Shown here: positions 34,412 through 43,330 of the stretch, in pieces
Numbering within the stretch: the first letter of the stretch is position 1
Layout of the letters: the number at the start of each line of letters is the position of its first letter
Source: Streptosporangium violaceochromogenes
GTDB lineage: Bacteria > Actinomycetota > Actinomycetes > Streptosporangiales > Streptosporangiaceae
Direction: 5' to 3'
Assembly: GCF_014654615.1 (NCBI RefSeq)
Contig: NZ_BNBB01000033.1
Coordinates: forward strand, 1-64,000
Length of the DNA stretch: 64,000 nucleotides
Program-made: the position numbers and the translations under genes
Notes under the pieces: model-generated
What the model saw: only the letters and a program-made list of their open reading frames with translations
Databases searched by the model: none
What the model was told of the DNA's origin: nothing

Positions 34412-35050
34412 TCAGGCGCCCGGCACAGTGGGGCGCCGGACGAGCGCGCCGGCGGGCTCGCTGTATCCGACGCTGACCAGCCGGTCTCCCTCGAAGGAGA
34501 GGGTGGTCAGGCTGGCCAGCCCGCACTGCCTGCGGCGGGGGTCGTGCGGGAGCCGCCTGCCCTCGGCCGCCAGCCGGATGATCCAGATCGGGAGCTGGTG
34601 GCTGACGAGCACCACCTCGTGGCCGCGGACCGTGTCGCGGGCGACGTCGATCACGCTCCTCATCCGCCGCACCACGTCGATGTAGCGCTCCCCCCAGGAG
34701 GGCCGCAGCGGGTTCCACAGATAACGGTAGTGACGCGGGCTGCGGAAGACCCCGTCCCCCCGTCCCACCACGACGCCTTCGAAGATGTTCTCCGCCTCGA
34801 TGAGGCGGTCGTCCAGCGTGACCTCCAGGCCGAAGGTCGCGGCGATCGGGGCCGCGGTCTCCCTGGCGCGCTCCAGAGGAGAGGAGAACAGGGCGGTGAC
34901 GTCGCGCCCTGTGAGGACCCCGGCGACCGTCTCGGCCATCCGTCTGCCGGTCTCGGAGAGGTGGTAGCCGGGCAGCCTGCCGTACAGGACATTGGCGGGA
35001 TTGTGCACCTCACCGTGGCGCAGGAGGTGAACGACGGTGGTCTCAGGCAT
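34412..35050 (-). CDS. Histidine phosphatase (phosphoglycerate-mutase-like)
   Basis: The 212-aa protein has the catalytic LLRHGEVHNP motif at its N-terminus. ALFSSPLERARETAAP holds the second arginine. A conserved Glu lies in LIEAENIFEG and a histidine in HEVVLVSHQLPI. This is a cofactor-independent-mutase-unlike phosphatase of the histidine phosphatase superfamily. The substrate is unknown. It lies upstream of the tlpA operon, with a hairpin between. Confidence 0.85.
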   Translation of the reverse strand: MPETTVVHLLRHGEVHNPANVLYGRLPGYHLSETGRRMAETVAGVLTGRDVTALFSSPLERARETAAPIAATFGLEVTLDDRLIEAENIFEGVVVGRGDGVFRSPRHYRYLWNPLRPSWGERYIDVVRRMRSVIDVARDTVRGHEVVLVSHQLPIWIIRLAAEGRRLPHDPRRRQCGLASLTTLSFEGDRLVSVGYSEPAGALVRRPTVPGA

Positions 35051-35133
35051 GGTGGCGCCAGCCTATCGACACACCGGCGAATAGTGCGAACAGGAGGATC
35101 GGCGTGGCCCGTCGTGAACGGCCCCTTCCGGGG

Positions 35134-36033
35134 TCAGCGCTCCGCCGAGACGGCCTTGAGCGCCTCGACGGCCGCCCGGATCGCCGGGCGGCGGGCCGCG
35201 TCGCTGCGCCAGACCGCGTAGATCCTGCGGATCGGGCGCGGCTTGATCGGAACGGCCAGGGCCCCGGCGGGAACGAAGTCACGGCCGAGCCGGGGGATGA
35301 TGGCGCATCCCTGCCCGGCCGCGACAAGGGCCAGGTGGGTGGGGTATTCATCCGCCATGCAGGCGATGTCCGGCTCCACCCCGGCCGAGCGCAGTGTGTA
35401 GACCAGCCAGTCGTGGCAGACCGTTCCGGGGGAGGAGCTGATCCACCGCTCCCCGGACAGCTCGGCCAGCTCGATCTCCGGCCGGTCGGCCAGCGGATGG
35501 GAGGCGGGCAGAAGCACGTCGGCGATGTCGTCGAAGAGCGGCGCCCGCGACAGTCCGTCGGGGATGGCCATCGGCCGGTTCGTCCAGTCCTGGATCACCG
35601 CGAGGTCCAGCTCTCCCCTGCCCACCTCGCGGATCTGACGCTCGGGGTCGCGCTCGATGAGCTGGAGCCTGAGGTCGGGGTGGCGCTCACGCAGGCGGAT
35701 CAGCGCCCGCGGCATCAACCCCCGGGCCGCGGTGGGGAAGGCGCCGATGCTCAGCCGGCCCACCACCTCCCCGCGCAGCGCCTCGAAGTCGGCCTCGGCG
35801 GTCTCCACCAGCGCGAGGATGCGCTCGGCGTGGTCGGCGAGCAGTCCCGCCGCGTCGGTCAGGCGCACCCCGCGCCCGTTGCGTTCGAGCAGTGTCGCGC
35901 CCGTCTCCCGTTCGAGCTTGGCGAGCTGCTGGGACACCGCGGACGGGGTCACCATGAGCGCGTCCGCCGCCGCGCCGACCGATCCGTAGACGGACACGGC
36001 GTGCAGGGCCTTGAGCCGGTTCAGGTCCAACAT
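35134..36033 (-). CDS. LysR-family transcriptional regulator
   Basis: The 299-aa protein begins MLDLNRLKALHAVSVYGSVG, followed by the LysR winged HTH (AAADALMVTPSAVSQQLAKLERETGATLLER). A substrate-binding periplasmic-type effector domain follows (about residues 90-295). The effector is unknown. The gene lies 63 bp from the hemL stop, and hemL is on the same strand upstream. An A+T-rich spot in between could be its promoter. No divergent target gene is present. Confidence 0.88.
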   Translation of the reverse strand: MLDLNRLKALHAVSVYGSVGAAADALMVTPSAVSQQLAKLERETGATLLERNGRGVRLTDAAGLLADHAERILALVETAEADFEALRGEVVGRLSIGAFPTAARGLMPRALIRLRERHPDLRLQLIERDPERQIREVGRGELDLAVIQDWTNRPMAIPDGLSRAPLFDDIADVLLPASHPLADRPEIELAELSGERWISSSPGTVCHDWLVYTLRSAGVEPDIACMADEYPTHLALVAAGQGCAIIPRLGRDFVPAGALAVPIKPRPIRRIYAVWRSDAARRPAIRAAVEALKAVSAER

Positions 36034-36076
36034 GTAAGGAACTCTAAAGGCCCAGCCAAGAAAAGTCTCGTTTTAT

Positions 36077-36088
36077 CTGAATTATCAG
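36077..36088. promoter_or_regulatory. A+T-rich palindrome upstream of the LysR gene
   Basis: CTGA-ATTA-TCAG sits within an A+T-rich stretch (about 36060-36100) unusual in this genome, 44 bp before the LysR start. It may be a LysR-type autoregulatory site. The match is simple and uncertain. Confidence 0.3.
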
Positions 36089-36096
36089 TATAAATA

Positions 36097-37389
36097 TCAC
36101 ACCTGGGCGGCGGCCTTGGCGGCGAACGGCAGGGCCTCGGCGACGCGGGACAGGGCCTCGTCGTCATGGGCGGCGGACAGGAACCACGCCTCGTAGGCCG
36201 ACGGCGGCAGATAGACGCCCCGATCGAGCATGGCGTGGAAGAAGGCCCGGTAGGCGTCGGTGTTCTGCCTCCGCGCCGCGGCGAAGCCGGTGACCGGCTC
36301 GTCGGTGAAGAAGACGGAGAACAGGTTGCCCGCGCGCTGGAGCCGGTGCGGCACCCCCGCCGCCGCCAGGGCGTCGGAGGCGGCGCGGCCGACGACCAGC
36401 GCCGCCGCGTCGACCCGGTCGTAGACCTCGTCGTCACAGGCGCGCAGCGTGGCCAGCCCCGCGGCGCAGGCCAGGGGGTTCCCGGACAGGGTGCCCGCCT
36501 GGTAGACCGGCCCCTCGGGAGCGAGGTGGGCCATCACATCGGCGCGGCCCCCGAACGCGGCGGCGGGCAGGCCACCGCCCATGACCTTGCCGAAGGTCAT
36601 CAGGTCGGCCTCCACCGGGTCGAGGCCGTACCAGCCGGCCCCAGAGACCCGGAAGCCGGTGAGCACCTCGTCGACGATCAGCAGGGCCCCGTGCGCGGTG
36701 CACAGCTCGCGCAGCGTGGCGTTGAAGCCCTCCAGCGGCGGGACCACCCCCATGTTGGCCGGGCACGCCTCGGTGATCACGCACGCGATCTCGTCACCGA
36801 AGGTCCGGAACGCCTCGGTCACCGCCTCGGCGGAGTTGTAGGGCAGCACCACGGTGTCGGCGGCCGAGGCGCCGGTCACACCGGGGGTGTCGGGCAGGCC
36901 GAAGGTGACCAGGCCGGACCCGGCGGAGGCGAGCAGGGCGTCGACGTGGCCGTGGTAGCAGCCGGCGAACTTCACGACCTTGGATCGGCCGGTGAAACCG
37001 CGCGCCAGCCGTACGGCGGACATGGTGGCCTCGGTGCCGGAGCTGACCAGGCGCACCTTCTCCACCGGGCCCACCCGGGCGACGATCTCCTCGGCGAGCT
37101 CCACCTCGCCGGGCGTCGCCGTACCGAAGGAGGTACCGGCCGCGAGGGCCTCACGCAGCGCCTCCACCACGGCCGGGTGCCGGTGTCCGAGGATCATCGG
37201 CCCCCAGGAGCAGACCAGGTCGACGTAGTCGTTGCCGTCCACGTCGGTGATGCGGGGCCCCTGCCCCGAGGCCATGAAGCGAGGCGTGCCGCCGACGGCG
37301 CCGAAGGCGCGGACCGGCGAGTTGACACCCCCCGGAACGATCTCGCGGGCGCGGGCGAACAGGTCCTCGGAGTTCTCAGTACGGCTCAC
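36097..37389 (-). CDS. hemL: Glutamate-1-semialdehyde 2,1-aminomutase
   Basis: The PLP enzyme of the C5 heme pathway makes 5-aminolevulinate. From the GTG chosen it is 430 aa. GAGGGC 3-4 nt before the GTG supports this start, though a GTG 6 codons upstream is also possible. FARAREIVPGGVNSPVRAF, the LICSWGPMILGH-type segment (here DLVCSWGPMILGHRHPAVVEA) and VDEVLTGFR are typical. The Schiff-base lysine is in DLMTFGKVMGGGLPAAAFGG. It precedes the LysR gene and follows the prim-pol-like gene. Confidence 0.95.
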   Translation of the reverse strand: MSRTENSEDLFARAREIVPGGVNSPVRAFGAVGGTPRFMASGQGPRITDVDGNDYVDLVCSWGPMILGHRHPAVVEALREALAAGTSFGTATPGEVELAEEIVARVGPVEKVRLVSSGTEATMSAVRLARGFTGRSKVVKFAGCYHGHVDALLASAGSGLVTFGLPDTPGVTGASAADTVVLPYNSAEAVTEAFRTFGDEIACVITEACPANMGVVPPLEGFNATLRELCTAHGALLIVDEVLTGFRVSGAGWYGLDPVEADLMTFGKVMGGGLPAAAFGGRADVMAHLAPEGPVYQAGTLSGNPLACAAGLATLRACDDEVYDRVDAAALVVGRAASDALAAAGVPHRLQRAGNLFSVFFTDEPVTGFAAARRQNTDAYRAFFHAMLDRGVYLPPSAYEAWFLSAAHDDEALSRVAEALPFAAKAAAQV

Positions 37390-37437
37390 GCCCTCAAGCG
37401 TAGCCACGGGGAACGCCGCCCCCTCCGCTCGGGCGCG

Positions 37438-38079
37438 TCAGTCGCAGGCGTCGGCGAGCAGGTCGAGGACGCGGAGCGGGTCGGGCAGCGGGCGGCCGTC
37501 CGGGGACCGCAGCCAGGAGCCGGGGCTGCCGGTGGACAGGAGCGAGGGCGGGGCCAGAACGTAGCTGTCGCGGCAGTGCCAGCGCAGGCCGGGCGTCTCC
37601 TCGATGGTCGAGGGGCCGTAGTCGAGTGGGCACGACCACCACTCGTCCTCGTCGTCGGAGGCGTTGCGGGTGCCCACATAGAACAGGACCCGGTCGCCGT
37701 TGACGGCGACCGGGCCCGGGGTCGATCCGATGGAGTCCATGCTCGCGAGGGCGGCGAGCCCCGCGGCGCGCGGTACGTCGAAGACGTCGAAGACGCGGCC
37801 CGTGGGAAGGATCACGTTCGCCTCGGGGTCGCGCTGCCACCAGTGACCCAGCAGGGCGGGGTCGGTGGTGGCCTGCATCTGCCAGGCCCGCGAGAGCGGG
37901 TGCGCGCCGGGGTCGGGACATCCGATGCGATCACACGAGCAGGAGCGCGAACCCGTCTGGAGGGGCCGGGCACCGGGACAGCTCGCCCAGCCCAGCGCGG
38001 CGTACTCCAGCACGGAGCCGATCATCTGTCTCGAATGAGCACGCCGTTTGCCACGACGAGTCAGCGGTACCCCCACCAT
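37438..38079 (-). CDS. Prim-pol-like (DNA primase/polymerase N-terminal domain) protein
   Basis: The 213-aa protein begins at an ATG in VGVPLTRRGKRRAHSRQ and contains a bifunctional primase/polymerase N-terminal fold pattern (YAALGWASCPGARPL, ATTDPALLGHWWQRDPEANVILPTG). A zinc-like CSCDRIGC motif occurs at about residues 46-53. The expected catalytic pair hhhDhD is replaced by FDVFDVP. No helicase or polymerase C-terminal part follows, so catalytic activity is doubtful. The DPANI-type motif is typical of actinobacterial stand-alone members. Its role is unknown. Confidence 0.75.
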   Translation of the reverse strand: MVGVPLTRRGKRRAHSRQMIGSVLEYAALGWASCPGARPLQTGSRSCSCDRIGCPDPGAHPLSRAWQMQATTDPALLGHWWQRDPEANVILPTGRVFDVFDVPRAAGLAALASMDSIGSTPGPVAVNGDRVLFYVGTRNASDDEDEWWSCPLDYGPSTIEETPGLRWHCRDSYVLAPPSLLSTGSPGSWLRSPDGRPLPDPLRVLDLLADACD

Positions 38080-38265
38080 GCGTGTCCTCCGTCGTCCGCG
38101 CGCCTTCGGATGCGACGACCTGTCCGCACTCGACGAATGGGCAGGAGAAGTCAGACAGCCAGGGTTTACACCACCTGGGACACATCCGCACCGGTCCTCG
38201 CACTCTAACGCACGGGCCACGAAAGGAAGCGGCAAACCCCCAGTTCTCAGCGTGTGCCTCTCATC

Positions 38266-39252
38266 TCACACGAGTCTCCTGGCCACCTCGGTCGCCCAGT
38301 AGGTGAGGATCATGTCGGCTCCGGCCCGGCGGATCGCCACCAGCGACTCCATGATCGCGCGATCGCGGTCGATCCAGCCGTTCGCGGCGGCGGCCTCGAT
38401 CATGGCGTACTCGCCGCTGACCTGATAGGCGGCCACCGGCACGTCCACCGTGTCGCGCACCTGGCGCAGGATGTCGAGGTAGGCGAGCGCGGGCTTGACG
38501 ATGACGGCGTCGGCGCCCTCGTCGAGGTCCAGCCGCACCTCGCGCAGCGCCTCGCCGAGCGGACCCGCCGCGTCCTGCTGGTAGGCGTTGCGATCGCCGA
38601 ACCTCGGCGCGCACTCGGCGGCCTCGCGGAACGGCCCGTAGAACGCCGAGGCGTACTTGACGGAGTAGGAGAGGATCGGGACCTGCTCGAAGCCCTCGGC
38701 GTCCAGCGCCGCGCGGATGGCGCCGACCTGACCGTCCATCATGCCGCTCGGCGCGATGACCTGGGAGCCGGCGCGGGCCTGGGACACCGCGGCCGCCGCG
38801 TAACGCTCCAGCGTGGCGTCGTTGTCGACCTCCCCCGCCGGGGTCAGGACGCCGCAGTGGCCGTGGTCGGTGAACTCGTCCAGGCAGGTGTCGGTCATCA
38901 CCACCAGCGCGTCGCCCACCTCCGAGACGAGGTCGGCGACGGCCCGCTGGACGATCCCGTCCGGGTCGTCGGCGGCCGACCCCCTGGCGTCCTTCGTCTC
39001 GGGCACGCCGAACAGGATCAGCCCGCCGACCCCCGCCTCCGCCGCCTCACAGGCGGCCTTGCGCAGCGAGTCGCGGGTGTGCTGGAAGACCCCCGGCATC
39101 GAGCCGATCGGGCTCGGCTCGTCGATGCCCTCCTTGACGAACATCGGCAGCACCAGCTCCGCGGGATGCAGCCGGGTGCCCGCCATCATCCTGCGGATCG
39201 GCGCGGTACGGCGGAGCCTGCGCGGGCGCGCGACAGGGAACCGAGCGGTCAT
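38266..39252 (-). CDS. hemB: Porphobilinogen synthase (ALA dehydratase)
   Basis: The 328-aa enzyme condenses two 5-aminolevulinates. Zinc ligands are in TDTCLDEFTDHGHCGV and ECAPRFGDR. The catalytic lysines are in YSVKYASAFYGPF and VIVKPALAYLDI. It is on the same strand as hemD, with a 155-bp gap from the hemD stop. It forms the second step of the heme pathway represented here. Confidence 0.97.
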   Translation of the reverse strand: MTARFPVARPRRLRRTAPIRRMMAGTRLHPAELVLPMFVKEGIDEPSPIGSMPGVFQHTRDSLRKAACEAAEAGVGGLILFGVPETKDARGSAADDPDGIVQRAVADLVSEVGDALVVMTDTCLDEFTDHGHCGVLTPAGEVDNDATLERYAAAAVSQARAGSQVIAPSGMMDGQVGAIRAALDAEGFEQVPILSYSVKYASAFYGPFREAAECAPRFGDRNAYQQDAAGPLGEALREVRLDLDEGADAVIVKPALAYLDILRQVRDTVDVPVAAYQVSGEYAMIEAAAANGWIDRDRAIMESLVAIRRAGADMILTYWATEVARRLV

Positions 39253-39407
39253 GATGTCTCCCCACTCTCCCCGGCCACGGGAACATCACGGGGCGAAGGA
39301 GCCGGGGGACGGTATTTCGGTCGGCGTTCCGGTCGGCGCACCGCCTTCGGATGCCGCCGCGGGACGCCTCGCCCTTCCTCCAACCGGCCCCCGCGGCGTT
39401 TCTCAGA

Positions 39408-40988
39408 CTACTTGGCGCGGCGCCGGGCTCCCCGCCGGGTCTGCGAGGGCTTACGGGGAACGTCCCCGGCCGCGAGCGCGGCCTGCCGCTGCTTGGCACC
39501 GTACTCCGCGAGCGTGGCCGCCAGGGCGGAAACCGATGGTTTGTCGGCCATGACATCCACCCTGAGCCCGAACTCCTCGGCGGTCTTGGCGGTCTGCGGG
39601 CCGATCACGGCGATGACCGTGACGTTGTGCGGCTTCCCCGCGATGCCCACGAGGTTGCGTACGGTGCTCGACGAGGTGAACAGCACCGCGTCGAACCCGC
39701 CGCCCTTGATCGCCTCCCGGATCGGGGCGGGCGGCGGCGCCGCGCGGACCGTCCGGTAGGCGGTGACGTCGTCACACTCCCAGCCCAGCTCGGTCAGCCC
39801 GGCGACCAGGGTCTCGGTGGCGATGTCGGCGCGCGGCAGCAGCACCCGGTTGATCGGGTCGAGCATCGAGTCGTACGGAGGCCACTCGGCCACCAGGCCC
39901 TCCGAGGACTGCTCTCCGGAGGGCATCAGGTCGGGCCTGACCCCGAACCGCACCAGGGCCCGCGCGGTGGCCTCGCCGACCGCCGCGACCTTCAGCCCGG
40001 CGAACGCGCGGGCGTCCAGGCCGTACTCCTCGAACTTCTCGCGCACGGCCTTGACCGCGTTCGCGCTGGTGAACGCCACCCACTCGTAGCGGCCCGTGAC
40101 CAGCCCCTTGATCGCCCGGTCCATCTGCTGCGGCGTGCGCGGCGGCTCGACGGAGATCGTGGGGACCTCCTCGGGCACCGCGCCGTAGGAGCGCAGCTGC
40201 TCGACCAGCCCGGCCGACTGCTCCTTCGTCCTGGGCACGAGCACCCGCCAGCCGAACAGCGGCTTGGTCTCGAACCACGACAGCTTGTCGCGCATGCCGA
40301 CGGCCTCGCCGACCACGATCAGCGCGGGCTCGGTCATCCCGGCGTGCTTGAGGTCGGGGGCCATCCGGCCGAGGGTGGTCGCCACGGTGTACTGCTCGGT
40401 GGTGGTACCCGCGCCGCTGACCGCGACCGGCGTGGAGTCCGGGCGGCCCGCGGCGATCAGCGCCTTGCCGATCGCGACGGCCTGGGAGACGCCGTTGTAG
40501 ATCACCAAAGTGCCCTCGACGGAGGCGTGGGCGGACCAGTCGTCGACCTGCGCGGCGTCCACCACCCGGAACTCCGGTACCGACACCGCGGCCGGGATGC
40601 CCGCGTAGGTGAGGACGGCCGTCGCCGGAGGCACCCCGGGCACGATCTCGAAGTCCACCTCCGCCTTGACGCAGGCCGAGACCTCCTCGGTGATCGAGGA
40701 GAAGAACATCGGGTCGCCCGCGCACAGGCGGACGACACAGCGCCCCTCCTTGGCGGCGGTGACGGCTCTCAGCGAGACGGCCTCCTCACCGGCGGCGTCG
40801 ACGACCTCGACGCTCTCCCGGCAGTGGCGCAGCAGCGCGCCGTACGTCTCCTGATCGAGCACGACGACGTCGGCCTTCGAGAGCAGGTCGGCGCCGCGCA
40901 GTGTGAGCAGGCCCTCGTCACCGGGACCCGCGCCGACGAAGGCGACGAATCCGGCCGGGCGCTCGAACGTGGTGCTTCCGGAGCTCAA
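39408..40988 (-). CDS. hemD: Uroporphyrinogen-III C-methyltransferase/synthase fusion
   Basis: From the TTG start that overlaps the hemC stop (TTGA) the protein is 526 aa. The N-terminal half (about 15-250) is a SUMT/CobA-type tetrapyrrole methylase (VAFVGAGPGDEGLLTLRGADLL, LCAGDPMFFSS, VPGVPPATAVLTYAGIP). The C-terminal half (about 265-500) is uroporphyrinogen-III synthase (VLVPRTKEQSAGLVEQL, WVAFTSANAVKAV, VLFTSSSTVRNLVG). A basic tail (RKPSQTRRGARRR) ends it. This hybrid is common in actinobacteria. The same protein can make uroporphyrinogen III and, if the methylase part is active, precorrin-2 for siroheme or cobalamin. Confidence 0.92.
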   Translation of the reverse strand: MSSGSTTFERPAGFVAFVGAGPGDEGLLTLRGADLLSKADVVVLDQETYGALLRHCRESVEVVDAAGEEAVSLRAVTAAKEGRCVVRLCAGDPMFFSSITEEVSACVKAEVDFEIVPGVPPATAVLTYAGIPAAVSVPEFRVVDAAQVDDWSAHASVEGTLVIYNGVSQAVAIGKALIAAGRPDSTPVAVSGAGTTTEQYTVATTLGRMAPDLKHAGMTEPALIVVGEAVGMRDKLSWFETKPLFGWRVLVPRTKEQSAGLVEQLRSYGAVPEEVPTISVEPPRTPQQMDRAIKGLVTGRYEWVAFTSANAVKAVREKFEEYGLDARAFAGLKVAAVGEATARALVRFGVRPDLMPSGEQSSEGLVAEWPPYDSMLDPINRVLLPRADIATETLVAGLTELGWECDDVTAYRTVRAAPPPAPIREAIKGGGFDAVLFTSSSTVRNLVGIAGKPHNVTVIAVIGPQTAKTAEEFGLRVDVMADKPSVSALAATLAEYGAKQRQAALAAGDVPRKPSQTRRGARRRAK

Positions 40989-41905
40989 TGTGCTCGCTCC
41001 CCTATCAACGTGCCTGCCCCTTCGGCGATCATCTCGGCCGCGAGGTCGCGGCCGAGATCCGCAGGCGCCGAAAGGGACCCGGCGGTGGACTTGCGCACCG
41101 CCCGTCTGCCGTCGACGGCGACGACAGCGGCGGTCAGGAACAGTTCTCGCCCTCGGGTGGCGGAGTAGGCGCCGACCGGGGCCGCGCACCCGGCCTCCAG
41201 CGCGTTGAGCACCGCGCGCTCGGCGGTCACCGCGGCGCGCGTCGGGGCGTCGTCGAGCACGCCCAGGAACGCGGCGAGATCGGCGCGGTCGGCCCGGCAC
41301 TCCACGGCCAGCGCGCCCTGGCCGGGGGCGGGGAGCATCTCCTCGGTCTCGAAGACCTGGGCGATCTCGGCCTCCCTGCCCAGCCGCCCCAGCCCGGCGA
41401 CGGCCAGGACGATCGCCTGGAGCTCGCCGGAGGCGACCTTGGCGATGCGGGTGTCGGCGTTGCCGCGGATCGGGACGTACTCCAGGTCGGGGCGGAGCGC
41501 CCGGAGCTGGGAGACCCTGCGGGGCGAGCCGGTGCCGACCTTGGCGCCCGGCGGCAGGTCGGCCAGCTTCACCGGGCCGACCAGCGCGTCCCGGGGGTCG
41601 TCGCGCGGCGGGATCGCCGCGATGACGACGCGGGGGTCGGGGGTGGTGGGCAGGTCCTTCAGGGAGTGGACCGCAAAGTCGATCTCACCCTCGATCAGCT
41701 TGTCGCGGAGCGCGCTGACGAAGACGCCCGTCCCGCCGAGCTGGGTGAGGTTGGCCTTGGTCACGTCCCCGAAGGTGGTGACGCCGACGAGCTCGACGGC
41801 CCGGCCGGTCAGCTCGGTGAGCCGGGCGGCGACCATGCCCGACTGGGCGGTCGCCATGGCACTGCGTCTCGTGCCCATCCTGAGCGGGGGGGCTGTGCGG
41901 TTCAC
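40985..41905 (-). CDS. hemC: Hydroxymethylbilane synthase
   Basis: The 306-aa enzyme polymerises four porphobilinogens. The cofactor-binding cysteine is in EAGCAAPVGA. HSLKDLPT, GTGSPRRVSQLRALRPDL, RGNADTRIAK and PAPGQGALAVECR are conserved. GTG start overlaps the hemA stop (GTGA). It feeds hemD, which overlaps it too, so hemA-hemC-hemD are translationally coupled. Confidence 0.96.
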   Translation of the reverse strand: MNRTAPPLRMGTRRSAMATAQSGMVAARLTELTGRAVELVGVTTFGDVTKANLTQLGGTGVFVSALRDKLIEGEIDFAVHSLKDLPTTPDPRVVIAAIPPRDDPRDALVGPVKLADLPPGAKVGTGSPRRVSQLRALRPDLEYVPIRGNADTRIAKVASGELQAIVLAVAGLGRLGREAEIAQVFETEEMLPAPGQGALAVECRADRADLAAFLGVLDDAPTRAAVTAERAVLNALEAGCAAPVGAYSATRGRELFLTAAVVAVDGRRAVRKSTAGSLSAPADLGRDLAAEMIAEGAGTLIGERAH

Positions 41906-43236
41906 CTGCCCACCTCCTTCTTGCTCGTCTTGCCCGTCTCCGTGTCAACCGACTCGACACGTCTCACCGCATCGGGCACCTTCGGGTCCAAATTGAACAG
42001 CTCACGCAATGCCTCCGCATAATGATCGCCTGCCGGAGAGTCTGCGAGCTGTTTGACACGCACGGTGGGCTCGTGGAGGAGTTTGTCGACCACGCGCCTG
42101 ACCGCCTGCGCGACCTCGTCGCGGACCCTGCCGTCGAGGCCGGGAAGCCGCGCGGCCAGCCGCCCCAGCTCCGCCTCGACCACGTCGGCCGCCTTGCTGC
42201 GCAGCGCGACCACCGTCGGCGTGACCCGGGCCACGCGCTCGGCCGAGAGGTAGGCGGCGACCTCGTCGGCGACGATCTCGCGCACGGAGGCGACGGCCGC
42301 GGCCCGCCCCCCGTCGTCGGTGTCGGCGTCGGCGGTGCCGTCCTGCATCGACTCCAGGTCGACGAGGGTGACCCCGGGCAGCCGGCGGACGGCGGGGTCC
42401 ACGTCATGCGGCAGCGCGAGGTCCAGCAGGAACGTCTCTCCGGCGGAGGAGACCATGCCGGCGGTGATGACCACGTCGGTGGCGCCGGTGCACGAGACGA
42501 CCAGGTCGGCGCGGGCCAGCTCCCCGGCCAGCTCGCCGAACGCGGCGGCCCGGCCGCCGACCGCCTGGGCCAGCCGTACGGCGCGCTCGTGGGTGCGGTT
42601 GACCACCGTGATGTCGGTGACGCCCGCCCTCCGCAGGGTGGTGGCCGACAGGGCGCTCATGGAACCGGCGCCGACCACCAGGGCGCGGCGGCCTTCGATC
42701 GGGCCCAGGGTGCGCTCGGCGAGGGCGAGCCCCACGGCGACGAGGGAGGCGCCCGCCCGGTCGATGCCGGTCTCGGTGTGGGACCGCTTGCCCACCCGCA
42801 GGGCCTGCTGGACGAGGTCGTTGAGGACGGGGCCGAGCGTGCCGCGCTCCTGGGCCAGCTTGAGCGCCGCGCGGACCTGACCGAGGATCTGCCCCTCGCC
42901 CAGCACCATGGAGTCGAGGCCGGAGCCGACCGAGAACAGGTGCTCGACCGCGCGGTCCTCGTAGTGCACGTACAGGTGGCCGGCGAGCCGCTCCAGGGGA
43001 ACGCCCGAGTGGACGCCGAGCAGCTCGGAGATCACGTTCACCGCGGCGTGGAAACGGTCGACCACCGCGTAGACCTCGACCCGGTTGCAGGTCGAGACGA
43101 CCATGCTCTCGGCGACCCGGACGTCCTGCTGGACGTCGTGGAGCAGCTTGACCAGGGCGTCACCGGAGACCGAGACCCGCTCCAGCAGGGCCACGGGGGC
43201 CGTCCGGTGGCTCACGCCGACGACGAGGACGCTCAT
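41902..43236 (-). CDS. hemA: Glutamyl-tRNA reductase
   Basis: This 444-aa enzyme starts the C5 pathway. VVGVSHRTAPVALLERVS and the catalytic cysteine in VVSTCNRVEVYAV are diagnostic. VVGAGSMSALSATTLRRAGV binds NADPH and the C-terminal dimerisation helices follow. It is 94 bp downstream of rex in the same orientation. In Streptomyces rex and hemACD form one operon repressed by Rex. The Rex operator upstream of rex suggests the same here. Confidence 0.97.
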   Translation of the reverse strand: MSVLVVGVSHRTAPVALLERVSVSGDALVKLLHDVQQDVRVAESMVVSTCNRVEVYAVVDRFHAAVNVISELLGVHSGVPLERLAGHLYVHYEDRAVEHLFSVGSGLDSMVLGEGQILGQVRAALKLAQERGTLGPVLNDLVQQALRVGKRSHTETGIDRAGASLVAVGLALAERTLGPIEGRRALVVGAGSMSALSATTLRRAGVTDITVVNRTHERAVRLAQAVGGRAAAFGELAGELARADLVVSCTGATDVVITAGMVSSAGETFLLDLALPHDVDPAVRRLPGVTLVDLESMQDGTADADTDDGGRAAAVASVREIVADEVAAYLSAERVARVTPTVVALRSKAADVVEAELGRLAARLPGLDGRVRDEVAQAVRRVVDKLLHEPTVRVKQLADSPAGDHYAEALRELFNLDPKVPDAVRRVESVDTETGKTSKKEVGR

Positions 43237-43330
43237 CGGCCCTCGCCCGCCTCGCGCGTGCCCGCGCCCGCCGGCCCCTCCGCGCCCACCGGGTGGAGCG
43301 GGGAAAGCCGGTCTCGTCCGGCTCCGACGA

